This document shows positions 18,915 to 30,100 of a stretch of 48,345 nucleotides of DNA, one piece after another. The stretch comes from Akkermansiaceae bacterium. Lineage in GTDB: Bacteria; Verrucomicrobiota; Verrucomicrobiia; Verrucomicrobiales; Akkermansiaceae. Below the pieces are notes generated by a model, which ran no database searches, had not been told where the DNA came from, and saw nothing but the letters and a program-made list of their open reading frames with translations. The translations under genes were made by a program, and so were the position numbers. The stretch lies in assembly GCA_025362955.1 (NCBI GenBank), contig JANYFB010000308.1, positions 1-48,345 on the forward strand. The letters are read 5' to 3'. Position 1 is the stretch's first letter; each line of letters opens with the position of its first letter.

Positions 18915-20126
18915 TTGTATTTCCGGGCGTCCGGGATTGTCCTTAACCTCCGACAAGCTGTGAAATCCAAAAAGAAACGCATTGCCCTGATCGGACTGCC
19001 GGTCCTGCAGTCGGTGAACAACCTTTCCAACGCCGCGATAGCCCGGCACGCGGAAGAGGGAGGCAACTGGAGCTTCGTATTCAGCGCTGAGGCTTCGGTG
19101 GATGCTTTCAAATTCCTTAGAACCTTGAATTGTGACGGTGCCATCGTCCGCATCATGAATACGGCGATGCTGCGCGAGGCTAAAAAAGTCCAGTTTCCGC
19201 TGGTGAATGTGTCGTCGTGGTTAGAAAAACCAGGAGTGCCCACCGTGCGGCACGACTACGCTGCGGTAGGCCGGATGGCTGCGGAACACCTGTTAGAAAA
19301 AGGCTTCCGCCGCTTCGGCTGTGTGGTGGTGCCGGGAGGCTGGTTTCTGGAACAGCGACACAATGCTCTCGTCCGCTCGATCCGTGAGCACGGAGGCTCC
19401 TTGAAGTCGTTTCATCTGGAAACCACGATGCCGGGCCTTATCCAACCCGTTACTCAAGCCGAGCGGCGTCGCTTCGTGGAGTGGGTGCGGACGCTGCAAC
19501 GCCCGGCGGCACTGGTTCTGATGGACGATTGGGATGCCCCACTTCTGATGGAACTTTGTCGCGAGGCGGGCTACGAGGTTCCGCGGGATCTGGTGATGAT
19601 CACCACCGGCTGCCACAGCGAGGTGCTGCCTCTCTGCCGGGTGCCTCTGAGCGCCGTCCAGGAGGATCAGGAGCTCCAAGCAAGACTCGCCGTCGGATGC
19701 CTTGATGTTCTCATGACCGACAAGCAACCGCGCGAGACGATGATCAGCGTGCCGCCTCTTGGAATCGTGGAGCGGGCTTCAACCGCCACCATGGCCATTG
19801 AGGATCTCGAGGTTGCTCATGCCGTCGAGTTCATCCGTGGCCATGGGTTTGAACCGATCAACGTGACTGATGTCAGTAGCCGGGTGCAAGTCGCGCGGGT
19901 GACGCTCGAGCGGCGTTTCCGACAGTTGATGGGCAAGACCATGCACGAGTACCTCACCGAGCTGCGGGTGCGCCGGGCGAAAGAATTGTTAGGCGGCGAA
20001 TCACCTCTCAGTCTTCAAGCCATCGCCCAGCAATGTGGTCTGGCGGACCGCAGGCGTCTCAACCAAGTGTTCATCAGCGTTACCGGGAAAACACCTGCGG
20101 CGTGGCAGCAGGAGCAATCGGAGTAA
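18915..20126 (+). CDS. XylR-type transcriptional regulator: periplasmic-binding-like domain plus C-terminal AraC HTH
   Basis: KKKRIALIGLPV..., RHDYAAVGRMAAEHLLEKGFRRFGCV, C-terminal VARVTLERRFRQLMGKTMHEYLTELRVRRAKELLGG...SLQAIAQQCGLADRRRLNQVFISVTGKTPAAW. GTG at 18960 is a plausible alternative start. Confidence 0.92.
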   Translation: MYFRASGIVLNLRQAVKSKKKRIALIGLPVLQSVNNLSNAAIARHAEEGGNWSFVFSAEASVDAFKFLRTLNCDGAIVRIMNTAMLREAKKVQFPLVNVSSWLEKPGVPTVRHDYAAVGRMAAEHLLEKGFRRFGCVVVPGGWFLEQRHNALVRSIREHGGSLKSFHLETTMPGLIQPVTQAERRRFVEWVRTLQRPAALVLMDDWDAPLLMELCREAGYEVPRDLVMITTGCHSEVLPLCRVPLSAVQEDQELQARLAVGCLDVLMTDKQPRETMISVPPLGIVERASTATMAIEDLEVAHAVEFIRGHGFEPINVTDVSSRVQVARVTLERRFRQLMGKTMHEYLTELRVRRAKELLGGESPLSLQAIAQQCGLADRRRLNQVFISVTGKTPAAWQQEQSE

Positions 20127-20137
20127 TCACGGTCGGC

Positions 20138-20175
20138 GACGTAAAATTCCACGCTCGCGCCGCATTTTCGCCCCT
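20138..20175 (+). promoter_or_regulatory. Putative AraC/XylR-type operator pair C
   Basis: gacgtaaaattccacgc (20138) and gccgcattttcgcccct (20159), 21 bp apart; gatacc -10-like hexamer at 20188-20193. Confidence 0.7.
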
Positions 20176-20231
20176 GTCTCCGGGTGCGATACCTGCTGTT
20201 ATTGTTTCAACCCATTCTTGGTTTCGAGTCC

Positions 20232-23200
20232 ATGACCATAGTTCGCTTTTTTTTCAGTCTAGCAGTTTTATCCTGCTTTTTACTGCTCGGCTCCCCGGCC
20301 TTGCTTGCTGGCCCTGACGATCCCGCCTTGCGTGCGAAGGTAATTCCTGCAGGCCAGCCCCTCACCGCGGCCCACCAACCGATTCTTGCGCTGCCACTCT
20401 TTGGCCCTGCCTCCGCCACACTGGTCGCGGAGGCGTTTCAGTTTGCTCCGACAAATTATGTTTGGTCGCAGGTTCTGCCCGTGTCCTCGCATCTCCATGC
20501 TGCCAAAGCAGCGGTCACTTTCGGAGCCACCTCAACCTCCGTCCCGCAGACCAGCGTTTCGTTTCCCGAGCGTGGCATTTATGAACTGCAGGTGGTCGCT
20601 ACCGACGGTACCACCAACGCATCCCACTCCATCTGGATTCAAGTTTGGGACCGTCTCTCGGGATTGAATCCGCTCCAGCAGATCGGCCGCAGTCCGGGCA
20701 TCGCGCCGCCTACTTCCGTCCGCCAACTCTCGCCCGATCCCGGTCCCTATCAGCACCCGCGACTGCTATTCTCTGATGCTGACTGGCCCGAATTCAATGC
20801 CAAGAGCACCGCATCTACCGATGTCGCCAGTTCGCTGGCGTCCCTGCAAACCTCACTGAATAGCAATTTCGACAAAACCACCGGAAGCCTCCGTCTTTAT
20901 GCCAATGCCCTCGTCACATGGTCAAATGGAGGCTTTGGTTCAAGTGCATTTACCTCCAGCGTCCTACCTGTTTATAATTATTCCGCTAGCAGCATTCTAT
21001 GCCGTGATCCCGGCGGTCAAATGCCCGATGCCCTGCTTGCCGCCGCTTATCTGGCATGGGTTCGCACCAATCCCGCGCTGGCACAAAGCGCTGTGCCTGT
21101 CTCTGATCAGGCGCGTTTCCGCTACCTTGCTCAGGTCGCCGCTGCCGCCGCCCGCGCGGAACTCACCCGTGCCGAAATTGGAGCGTCAGCCAGCCCGCCA
21201 GTTACTCCCGTTCCAGCGCATGATATGGCGGTCGTTTACGATTTACTTTATGATTGGATGACCGAGGCCCAGCGCACCGATTTCCGCGATTATCTCTACG
21301 CCATCGGCTACGGTTACTACAATACCGGTGGTGGTGGCATCGCCCGCAACGTGCAACCTACTTATTCCGCCAATGGCGATTTTCCGAATCTAGCGGATGC
21401 CGTCACCTTATCCGCACTGGCCATCGAGGGTGAGGAAGCGAGCGTATCTCCCGCCATCATAGCCATCCATGGTCCGACCGCACCCGTCGCCACCGGACCG
21501 GATGCTTGGCCGCATGCCTCGCCCGCCTCGGTGTGGAACACCTACCGCATGGCCCGTTGGTATTCTGAATATTTCATCACTCCATGGGGCTCCCCGCTCA
21601 ACCACCACGCCTATCTGGAATTAAGCACCGGATCATCCGCCGGTGCCATGCTCGCGATTGCCCGCCGCGGACAAAATATTTTCGTCACCGGCAATCTCTA
21701 TCAGGCGTCGCTCCATGCCTTCAATAACCTTAACCCGCGCCCGTCCGATGGTAATATGGTCCTATGGGATCACCACGATAGCATGGGCTTCGGAAATGGC
21801 CCCAATGCGTACGCCGGACGCTATATCCTGCGCTATATGTTCCCCGACGATCCACTGATGGACTACGTTTACGCGTCGTTCCGTCGCGAAAACAACAATT
21901 CGTTTCTCACTGCTGTCTTCCATGTGGACCGGGCAACACCGTCGCTTTCGACCGTCGCGACCGCCAAGCAAGCTTCGCTCACCCGCTTCGATCCCTTTCG
22001 CGGAGCCGCAGTCACCCGCAATTCGTGGGCGGAAAACGACCTCTCTCTCTACTTCGAGTGCCGCCCTGACGTTCAGGGCCACATGCACGCCGAGGCTAAC
22101 AATTTCTCGCTCTACGCACTGGGCCGTGCTTGGGCCTCGCCTTCTGGCTATCACATCACGGTCAATGACGCCGCCTCCACCGTCCTCATTCAAGATCCTA
22201 CCCTTGCCGCTGATCCTGCTACCCAAGGTTACATCGGGCAAAGCGGCAGCTCCGCCACTACCACCACCAGCCGCAGCCAGTTTCCCACACCACCGGCCAA
22301 GTTTCTCGAAGCCACTGAAGATCCCGGTGGTCATTGGGCGCTATTCGCCGGTGATGCCACTTCCGCGTATCAATATGCCTTCGAGCGAAACGGCACCAAT
22401 GTGAACACCGGTCGGCGCACTGCATCCTATTACTACGGCGAATCGCGTGCCCAGCTCTATGCCGGCTATGATGCTGCGGCCGATAATGCCACTCTATCTG
22501 CTAGTAATCTTGCCTACAATCCCGTCCAGTATGCCCTGCGCTCCACTCTAACAGTGCGTGGTCCCCGCCCCTACGTGCTGGTCATGGACGACATTACTAC
22601 CGATGGCGTTACTCCACGAAATTTCCGCTGGAACATGTCCGCCGCAGTGAGTTTCGGCGGCAGCGGCGGCCGTTACGTCAATGCCCTTGGCCAGGAAGTT
22701 TATTCGTCCATGCGGATTCAACCCGGCTCCACCGCCACCGATGCCGTCCTCTATCACGAGGCCGATGCGGTCTCCGGCCCGCGCCTGCTAGTGCGCGATC
22801 TCACGGAGCAATCCACCTCAGGCCAGCCATCCATTTTCCTCGATACCCGCCCGTCCAACCATCCGGGCGGAGCACTCACCTATGGTTATGATAACAACTC
22901 GGGCACGTTTACTAACTTCTCCAGCAATCGCTTGCTCATCCCCCGCCTGAACGTTGTGAGTCCGAAATTCAAGATTCTGCTTTTCCCCCATCAGTCTGGC
23001 GAACTTACCCCGCTGACTTCGTGGAATGCCGCGCAAACCATCGCCACCATCGATCTGCGCAACGGCTTCACCGACCATCTAACACTTGACTCCACCCGCG
23101 CCGACAAACGCACCCGCGTCACCGCCTTCACCCGCACCAAGTCTGGTCGCGCCGCGCCTGTCCTCACCCTTCCGGGCAATATCACGATTGCCGCTGTTGC

Positions 23201-26200
23201 CGCCACTCCCGCCTTTACCGGCCAGCCAGGTGCTGTCGTCACCTTCAGCGTTGCCGCGACTTCCGATACCGCCGCAAGCCTCACCCCGTCGGTTAGCTCG
23301 CCCTCCGGCACCATTTTTCCCGCCGGGGCGAATACCGTTTTCGTTACCGCCACCGATAGCGAAGGTCAGGTCAGCTCCGGCCAATTCACCGTCACCGTCG
23401 TTCCCGCCGGACCCGTTGTCACCGTCACTTCGGCCACCAATTTCCCCGGCGCGACTGATGGCGTGAACCTCCGCTGGACGCCTGTCACCCGCGCCACCTC
23501 CTACTCGGTCAAGCATGCCACCACTTCCGGTGGCCCCTACACCGTCGTTTCGGAGCGCCAGACCGGCCTCACATTCGGGGAAATCGGTCTGCCGGATGCC
23601 GTCTATCGCTACGTCGTTACGGCATGGTTCGATGACTTGGAAGGTGCCCCAAGTGCGGAAATATCGCTGGCGCCGCCTGTTAGCGGACCCTTTCTTGGCA
23701 CTCAGATCGGCACTGCGGTCAGCGATACCGGCGTCTATCGGGATGGCAATAACTACCTTCTAACCGCCCGGTCGGGAAATAGCGGCGGCTCGGGTGACAA
23801 TGTCGCATACGCCTACACGCCGTGGACCGGCGATGGCTCCTTCATCGTCCGCGCCACTTCGCTAACAGGCTTCGGGGCGAATGTTAGCGAGTTCCTCAAT
23901 CTCGGGATCAGCCTTCGCGCCAGCCTCGCCAGCAACGCCATTTCGGCGCTCTCCGGCTACACCAGCCATCCCGCCGGCCCGTGGTTGTTTTCCTATCGCA
24001 CTGCCACCGGCGGCGGTTCGACCTCGGCGGGACCGGGCATTTCCGGCTACCAGCCACTGCCACTATGGTTCCGCGCCACCCGCGTAGGTAATTTCGTCAC
24101 GGCGTTCTATTCTTATGAGGGCAACACCTGGACCCCTATGACTGCTGGCACCACGCTGAACCTCCCGCCCACCTGCTTCGTCGGTTTCGCGTTAGGGGCG
24201 CAAAACACCACTCTCACCAGCGCGGTTTTCGATAACATCGTCTTCCTCGGTAAGCCCGCCGTCACCACGACCGCCACCTCGGCCACGCTCGATTGGTCCG
24301 GTGCCACCGCCCGTTCTTTCTCAGTCCAGCGCGGTTCATCACCCGCCGGCCCATTCACAACCATTGCCGAGGGACTGGAAACGACAACCTACACCGATCT
24401 AGCAGTCTCCCCCGGTCAGGTCTTTTATTACACCGTCACCGGCATCAGTGAGAACGGAAGCTCGACTGTTAGCCCGGCCGTGAAGGGCGCGATCACCAAG
24501 ATTAACTTCAATCTGCCCGCACCGATCAGCGCGACTACCGACAACGCGGCGGGTGCCCCCGTGACGTTCAGCGTCACTGCCAGCGACACAATCGACGGCA
24601 GTCTAACACCCTCCGTCGCGCCGGTATCCGGTAGCATCTTCGCCCCTGGGACCACTCAAGTCATGGTCACCGCCACCAATTCCAATGGGATCATTGCCAC
24701 GGCATCGTTTCCGGTCACAGTCACGTTACTTGCCCCGCAAAGTCCGACCAATTTTACCGTCACCTCCGGCTTCACCACGAATGCCCTCACTTGGTCTGCC
24801 GCCACCGGCGCGGTCAACTATTTGGTGAGACGCGCCACCTCCGTTGGTGGCCCCTACACCCTGATAGCCACTGTTCCAAGCGGCACCACGGCTTATACCG
24901 ACACCGGCCTCGTCACCGGGGTCACTTATTTCTATAAGGTCTCATCCATCAACCCCACCGCTGAATCTGCCGCTACTGCCACGACCGGAGGCACGCCGAT
25001 CCCCGGCACTGCCACCAAGGCGAACAACACCACCGCGCTCGATCTCGGCGCGAGTTGGAGCACGGGCACCGTGCCCACTCCCGCGGACGCCGCGCTGTGG
25101 AATGGAACTTATGCAAATGGCAGCGTCGCCATCGGCAGCGGACTCGCGGTGAGCCGACTTCAGCTAACAAGTCCGTCGCAGGGCATCACGATCAACTCCG
25201 GCACGGGTCCGCTGGCACTGGGTTCGGGCGGCCTCGACATGAGCGCCGCCACCCAGAATCTAACGATCAATGCACCCGTCTCGCTGGCCACCAGCCAAAG
25301 CTGGAACATTTCCAGTGGCCGCACGCTCACCGTCAACGCCGGGGTGGGGGAAAGCGTCGCGAATCAGGGAATCAACCTCGACGGTTTCGGGACAATCGTT
25401 CTATCAGGGGTAAATGCCTTTTCCGGCTCACTGCTGATGGCTCCGCCTGCGGGTGGACTTACGGTCTATAAATACGGCGGGAACAATCCTTCTTCCTATC
25501 TCAAGCTCACCGGCGGCAGTTCGCCAGGGCCGATCACCGCGCAGGGCCGGCTCGATATCACCGGCGGTCTTTCCAATATCGGGACGCTGTCGGGAAGCGG
25601 AGCGATCGGCTTGATCTATAACTCGAGCACGGTGGGCAACATCATCCGGTTCTCGGCGGGCAGCAGTTTCTCGATGTTCCAGATCGGGGCGAACAATGCC
25701 AGCGCCACCCTGCGGCAGACCGGCGTGGGCGGCGTATCGTTTGCTTACTTCGGTTACAATTCCGCCTCGCCCGGTGCTGTGCACACTTTCGACGGCGGAA
25801 CCTGGGTGATCAACCAGATCGGCCAGAACAACACCGGCGCCCAAACCAGCGGCACCTGCACCATCACTAACGGCGCGAATTTAACAGTTACGAACGGTGG
25901 CTTCGCGCATGGAACCTGGAACGTTACTAACGGACAGATGCAGTTCGGCAGTGCCGTTAGCGAGGGTAACGGGAGCAGCACCGCCAATGCCACCTCACTC
26001 GTCTTCAATGTAAATAATTCGGGCGGCGCTCCGGGCTTCTTGAAATTCGCTAACACCCTGACTCTGGCTGACGGCGGCAGCGCTACTAACACCAACTCGC
26101 TGGTCATCGGAAACGGCGGCACGGTGCAAATCCTGCCGAGCGGGCAATTGACTCTCGGCAGCACCACTGCACGCACGGCGGAAAACGATACCGTCACATT

Positions 26201-27122
26201 GCAAAGCGGCGGCAAACTCATTCTTAACGGAACGCTCGCCGCCGCTGCTACCGCCGCCGGACAAACGCGCGTGTTCGAGTGGACCGGCGGACAGTTGACT
26301 GCATCCGTCATCACCGCTGGCGCAGGCTTCACGTCTCCCGCCTCCGGCGGCGGATTGACGGCAACCACTCTGGCGCAAAATTCCGGCACCCTCGCCCCCG
26401 GTGACGTGGGAATCGCTGGCAAGACCTCGATCACCGGAGCCTACAGCCTTGGCGCCTCGGGCACACTTGCGATCGACCTTGGCGGCACTACTCAGGCCAC
26501 CGCATTCCAGACCGGCCAATACGATTACCTAACCGTGTCCGGCACCACGGTGCTGGCAGGAAAACTTTCGGTGAATTTGGTTAGCGGCTTTACACCATCC
26601 AATGCGACCCCCTTTACTGTGGTGAACTCCACTGGCGCACTCACCGGCGGGTTCTCCAATGTCGCCGCCGGGCAGCGGGTAGGCACCTCCGGCGGGGAAG
26701 GAAGTTTCCTCGTCAGCACTGCCAGCAACAAGGTCACCCTCAGCGGCTACACGGCACTCACTCCACTTCAATCCTGGCGATTTGCATATCTCGGCGATAT
26801 CAATTCTCCTGACACTGCCGATCCGGATGGTGACGGCATGGCCAACCTGATGGAGTATGCTCTCGGCACCCTGCCGAACTCCGCCGCGTCCATGGTGGCG
26901 CCTGTTCTAGCCACAGTGGCAGACCGGCTCACGTTAAATTTCACCCGCGTCCGTAGCGACGTGACCTACATCGTCGAGGCGGGCTCCAATCTCGCAACAT
27001 GGACGTCGCTCGCCATTAACCCCGGCATAGTCGGCCAAAACGTCACCGTGACGGACAGCGTCCGTATTTCCACTGCCAATCCGCCGCGCCGTTTTCTCCG
27101 CCTCAGGGTCAGCAATCCATGA
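20232..27122 (+). CDS. Giant secreted modular protein: heparinase II/III domain, Ig/FN3-like domains, autotransporter-associated beta-strand repeats, C-terminal DPDGDG-type domain
   Basis: ATG 20232 gives signal peptide MTIVRFFFSLAVLSCFLLLG; HPRLLFSDADWPEF; HMHAEANNFSLYALGRAWAS; SVSSPSGTIFPAGANTVFVTATDSEG (HYR-like); repeated G-rich beta segments (LTINAPVSLATSQSWNISSGRTLTVNAG); C-terminal DPDGDGMANLMEYALG...PPRRFLRLRV. Confidence 0.85.
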   Translation: MTIVRFFFSLAVLSCFLLLGSPALLAGPDDPALRAKVIPAGQPLTAAHQPILALPLFGPASATLVAEAFQFAPTNYVWSQVLPVSSHLHAAKAAVTFGATSTSVPQTSVSFPERGIYELQVVATDGTTNASHSIWIQVWDRLSGLNPLQQIGRSPGIAPPTSVRQLSPDPGPYQHPRLLFSDADWPEFNAKSTASTDVASSLASLQTSLNSNFDKTTGSLRLYANALVTWSNGGFGSSAFTSSVLPVYNYSASSILCRDPGGQMPDALLAAAYLAWVRTNPALAQSAVPVSDQARFRYLAQVAAAAARAELTRAEIGASASPPVTPVPAHDMAVVYDLLYDWMTEAQRTDFRDYLYAIGYGYYNTGGGGIARNVQPTYSANGDFPNLADAVTLSALAIEGEEASVSPAIIAIHGPTAPVATGPDAWPHASPASVWNTYRMARWYSEYFITPWGSPLNHHAYLELSTGSSAGAMLAIARRGQNIFVTGNLYQASLHAFNNLNPRPSDGNMVLWDHHDSMGFGNGPNAYAGRYILRYMFPDDPLMDYVYASFRRENNNSFLTAVFHVDRATPSLSTVATAKQASLTRFDPFRGAAVTRNSWAENDLSLYFECRPDVQGHMHAEANNFSLYALGRAWASPSGYHITVNDAASTVLIQDPTLAADPATQGYIGQSGSSATTTTSRSQFPTPPAKFLEATEDPGGHWALFAGDATSAYQYAFERNGTNVNTGRRTASYYYGESRAQLYAGYDAAADNATLSASNLAYNPVQYALRSTLTVRGPRPYVLVMDDITTDGVTPRNFRWNMSAAVSFGGSGGRYVNALGQEVYSSMRIQPGSTATDAVLYHEADAVSGPRLLVRDLTEQSTSGQPSIFLDTRPSNHPGGALTYGYDNNSGTFTNFSSNRLLIPRLNVVSPKFKILLFPHQSGELTPLTSWNAAQTIATIDLRNGFTDHLTLDSTRADKRTRVTAFTRTKSGRAAPVLTLPGNITIAAVAATPAFTGQPGAVVTFSVAATSDTAASLTPSVSSPSGTIFPAGANTVFVTATDSEGQVSSGQFTVTVVPAGPVVTVTSATNFPGATDGVNLRWTPVTRATSYSVKHATTSGGPYTVVSERQTGLTFGEIGLPDAVYRYVVTAWFDDLEGAPSAEISLAPPVSGPFLGTQIGTAVSDTGVYRDGNNYLLTARSGNSGGSGDNVAYAYTPWTGDGSFIVRATSLTGFGANVSEFLNLGISLRASLASNAISALSGYTSHPAGPWLFSYRTATGGGSTSAGPGISGYQPLPLWFRATRVGNFVTAFYSYEGNTWTPMTAGTTLNLPPTCFVGFALGAQNTTLTSAVFDNIVFLGKPAVTTTATSATLDWSGATARSFSVQRGSSPAGPFTTIAEGLETTTYTDLAVSPGQVFYYTVTGISENGSSTVSPAVKGAITKINFNLPAPISATTDNAAGAPVTFSVTASDTIDGSLTPSVAPVSGSIFAPGTTQVMVTATNSNGIIATASFPVTVTLLAPQSPTNFTVTSGFTTNALTWSAATGAVNYLVRRATSVGGPYTLIATVPSGTTAYTDTGLVTGVTYFYKVSSINPTAESAATATTGGTPIPGTATKANNTTALDLGASWSTGTVPTPADAALWNGTYANGSVAIGSGLAVSRLQLTSPSQGITINSGTGPLALGSGGLDMSAATQNLTINAPVSLATSQSWNISSGRTLTVNAGVGESVANQGINLDGFGTIVLSGVNAFSGSLLMAPPAGGLTVYKYGGNNPSSYLKLTGGSSPGPITAQGRLDITGGLSNIGTLSGSGAIGLIYNSSTVGNIIRFSAGSSFSMFQIGANNASATLRQTGVGGVSFAYFGYNSASPGAVHTFDGGTWVINQIGQNNTGAQTSGTCTITNGANLTVTNGGFAHGTWNVTNGQMQFGSAVSEGNGSSTANATSLVFNVNNSGGAPGFLKFANTLTLADGGSATNTNSLVIGNGGTVQILPSGQLTLGSTTARTAENDTVTLQSGGKLILNGTLAAAATAAGQTRVFEWTGGQLTASVITAGAGFTSPASGGGLTATTLAQNSGTLAPGDVGIAGKTSITGAYSLGASGTLAIDLGGTTQATAFQTGQYDYLTVSGTTVLAGKLSVNLVSGFTPSNATPFTVVNSTGALTGGFSNVAAGQRVGTSGGEGSFLVSTASNKVTLSGYTALTPLQSWRFAYLGDINSPDTADPDGDGMANLMEYALGTLPNSAASMVAPVLATVADRLTLNFTRVRSDVTYIVEAGSNLATWTSLAINPGIVGQNVTVTDSVRISTANPPRRFLRLRVSNP

Positions 27123-30100
27123 ATAAATTTCTAGCAAATCATTCCCAAGGAACGTTAGGGCTGCTCCTTGCAGCGGGAAAGATCATGGGCGGCTCAATCT
27201 GCAGTTGGCTGTTTTTGATTACCGCACCGGCCGACGCGGCCACGAAATCTTGGGATGGGGGAGGGGCGGTGGATAACTGGAGCGATAGCCTGAATTGGAA
27301 TGCCGACGGCGTGCCGAGTTCGAGTGATGTGGTGGTGCTCGATAACAGCGTGGTCAGCCCGTTGTCGACGATCAATGCCCTGTCCGGCGCCAATTGCGGG
27401 ACGTTGAGGTTCGATGGCACTGTGACTGGTAATTTTCTCAGCTATGCCGGGGCCACGCCTTATGTCCTGAATATTTATGGCGCAACGGTCAATGCCGTGA
27501 ACACCGGCCCGCTCATTACAGTCACTGCGAACGCCCAGTCTTCCTGCGCCGTCAACAAGCTGAATTTTCAGCTTCGCACGAACGGCGAGTTCTATGTCGA
27601 GACCGGGAAAAAGCTCACTCTAACCAACAGTTTTATTTCCGAATCCGGCTCGCGTGTTCTAACGAAATCAGGCGCCGGCACGCTCGACTTTTCGGGTAGT
27701 GGACCAAAAGTGACCTTCACGGGCGGCCTCAACATCGCGGCGGGCATATTCAACCCTTCGGCTCACACGTTATGCCTGCCCACATCAGGAACGATCACCT
27801 TTACGAATCCAGTTGGCACTCCAGCGGAAATCCAGTCCAGCCAAAGTCACACGATTGCCGCTCTCGCCGGTGGAAATGTGGACAGCACCCTTATTGTCAC
27901 AGGCACCAGCGGACTGACGGTGAATGGCTCGGCTAACACCACGTTCGGAGGTGTCATTTTGGACAACGATACCGGAACTAGCCTCACAGCTCTAACTTAC
28001 TCAGGCAGCGGCTCGCTCACGCTTACGGGTGCGAACACCTACTCAGGCGCAACGACCATCACCTCCGGCAAGCTCGCCCTTGGTTCCACGGGTTCCCTCG
28101 ACAGCCTTATTTTTGCAATCTCAGGTGGCGCGAAGTTCGATGTCAGCGCGCTGGCGTCCGGCTTCACCCTTGGCAGCGGCGGCACGCTCACCGGAGGCTC
28201 CGGCGTAAACGCAGGCCTCGTGAGTGGCTCCTTCATCGCAGGGAGCAACTCCACCATCTCGCCGGGTGGCACGGGGACGGGGACACTCTCTTTTTCTAAC
28301 GGTTTCACTCTCGTTTCGGGTGGCCACTTGCCTTTCCACCTCAATAGCACGACGCCGGGTACGGGCTACGATCAACTCCTCGTCACGGGTGGTAACGTCG
28401 CTCTCGCTGGCGACCTGGGTGGTTCCCTGTTGGGCTACGCTCCGGCGATCGGCGATACCTTTTACCTTATCCGCAATACGGGGTCCGGCAGCACGAGCGG
28501 AACCCTCAATGGAATCGCAAATGGCGGCAAGCTGGACTTTGGCGGCCAGTGGTTTCGCGTCAGTTTCACCTCCGTTCAAGGCGGCGCGGGTTTCCAGACT
28601 GCAGGGACCGGAAAAGATGTCGCCATCCAGCGAATCAATGATCCGACTCCCAGTGCATTCAAGGCCTCCATCGTCGGCCCCACCGACCAGAGCGTGGTCC
28701 AACTTCAAATAACTTGGCAGGACAACGCCTCGACTGAAACGGGCTTCCATATTTACCGAGTCGGGGATGGCGGCACTTTGCAACTCGTCTCTACGCTCGC
28801 CGCCAATGCGACATCGTATTCGGAAACGATCTCTGGTTCCTCGATTTTTACTTACGCGATTCAGGCTTTCAATGCCTCTGGCCCAGTCGGCGATCTCAAT
28901 TACGTAACTTCCCCCAACTTGGGGAATACTCTCGCCGACCGCCAGAACTTGATCCTCAACTACCTCAACACTAACACGCCCAATCTCGGCCAGACCGGCG
29001 CCGGCCCGCACCGCGTCGGCCGCACCGGATTCTGGTTCGGCGAGGGCCGCCTGCAACGTGGCGACACCGTTACGGGCCTGAACTACATCGCCACCGCCGT
29101 GGAGGATGCCGATGCCGAAAGCTCCAACGCGGGCTTCTCACTGTGGCCGGGTATGGACGCCTACTTCCGCTGGGGTTCCATGTTCTCTCCCGCGCTAAAA
29201 AGCCGCTATCAGACGATCTACACTTCCGCTTCCCGCTACAACGCGGGCTCGACGCCGAATCAGCGCTTCATGATCTGCGCGGCCTCTTATCTGGCCAACA
29301 CAGTCTGGGGGACCGCTACTAACACGGTCTCCAACGCCGGTTACCAGACCATCAACCTCCTCGGGCAAGTGGATAACACCACGGCCACCGATCACACCGG
29401 CCTGACCTACCTAAAAAAGGAAACCGAGCGCACTCCGCGCCGAGGCTTCGAGGAGGATGACTCCGTCCATTATCTGCACTTCACCCTCGCCCCGACCCGG
29501 ACACTGGCCCTGTTTGCAGCCGATCCAGACCTACGGAACAAGGCTCGGATGGTGTTCGACTACGGCATGGCCGTAGGGGCATCGGGTTGGTCAAACGGCC
29601 GGAGCGCGATTTCCTCCTCCCGCGGTGGTGTCACCGGTCAGCAGAACGCCTACGACATCACGACGCGGACGTATTGGCTCGGATTCGGAGGCGTGACACC
29701 CGGCAGTTTCACCGAAGCCGAAAACACGGCCATTTTCGCCCAGCCTGACTTCACCGGGGTGCTGCCCGAGATCGCCGCTGCCGCCACCGACCGCACGCAG
29801 TCCTACACGCGCAGGTCCATCGCCCAACGCCAGATCGGCCCCGAAGTCATCTACTTCAAGCAAACCTGGATGACGCCGCACTACGCGTTGTGGAGTCAGG
29901 CCGAAGGCGAAGTCGGGTTCAATCCCGGAGACGCTAGCTTTACCCTCAAAAATCTCAACGTCCAGGCGATCCACGATGGCTGGCAGGCTCAACGCTGGGC
30001 GCTGGTGTGGGACGATCCGACCAGTTCCGATTCCCTCATCAGACTAACCGCCCCGACCAACTACAGCACTGCGACGAACGCGGGGATGTCCATCTACGAA

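Noticed and set aside
25754-26434. 226-aa minus-strand ORF
   Set aside because: Antisense of beta-strand repeats; V/P/A-rich composition follows from the repetitive plus-strand codons.
28121-29056. Long minus-strand ORF (311 aa) antisense to the giant protein
   Set aside because: Mirrors GC-rich coding on the plus strand, low-complexity R/G/A/E composition, no recognisable motifs; shadow ORF.
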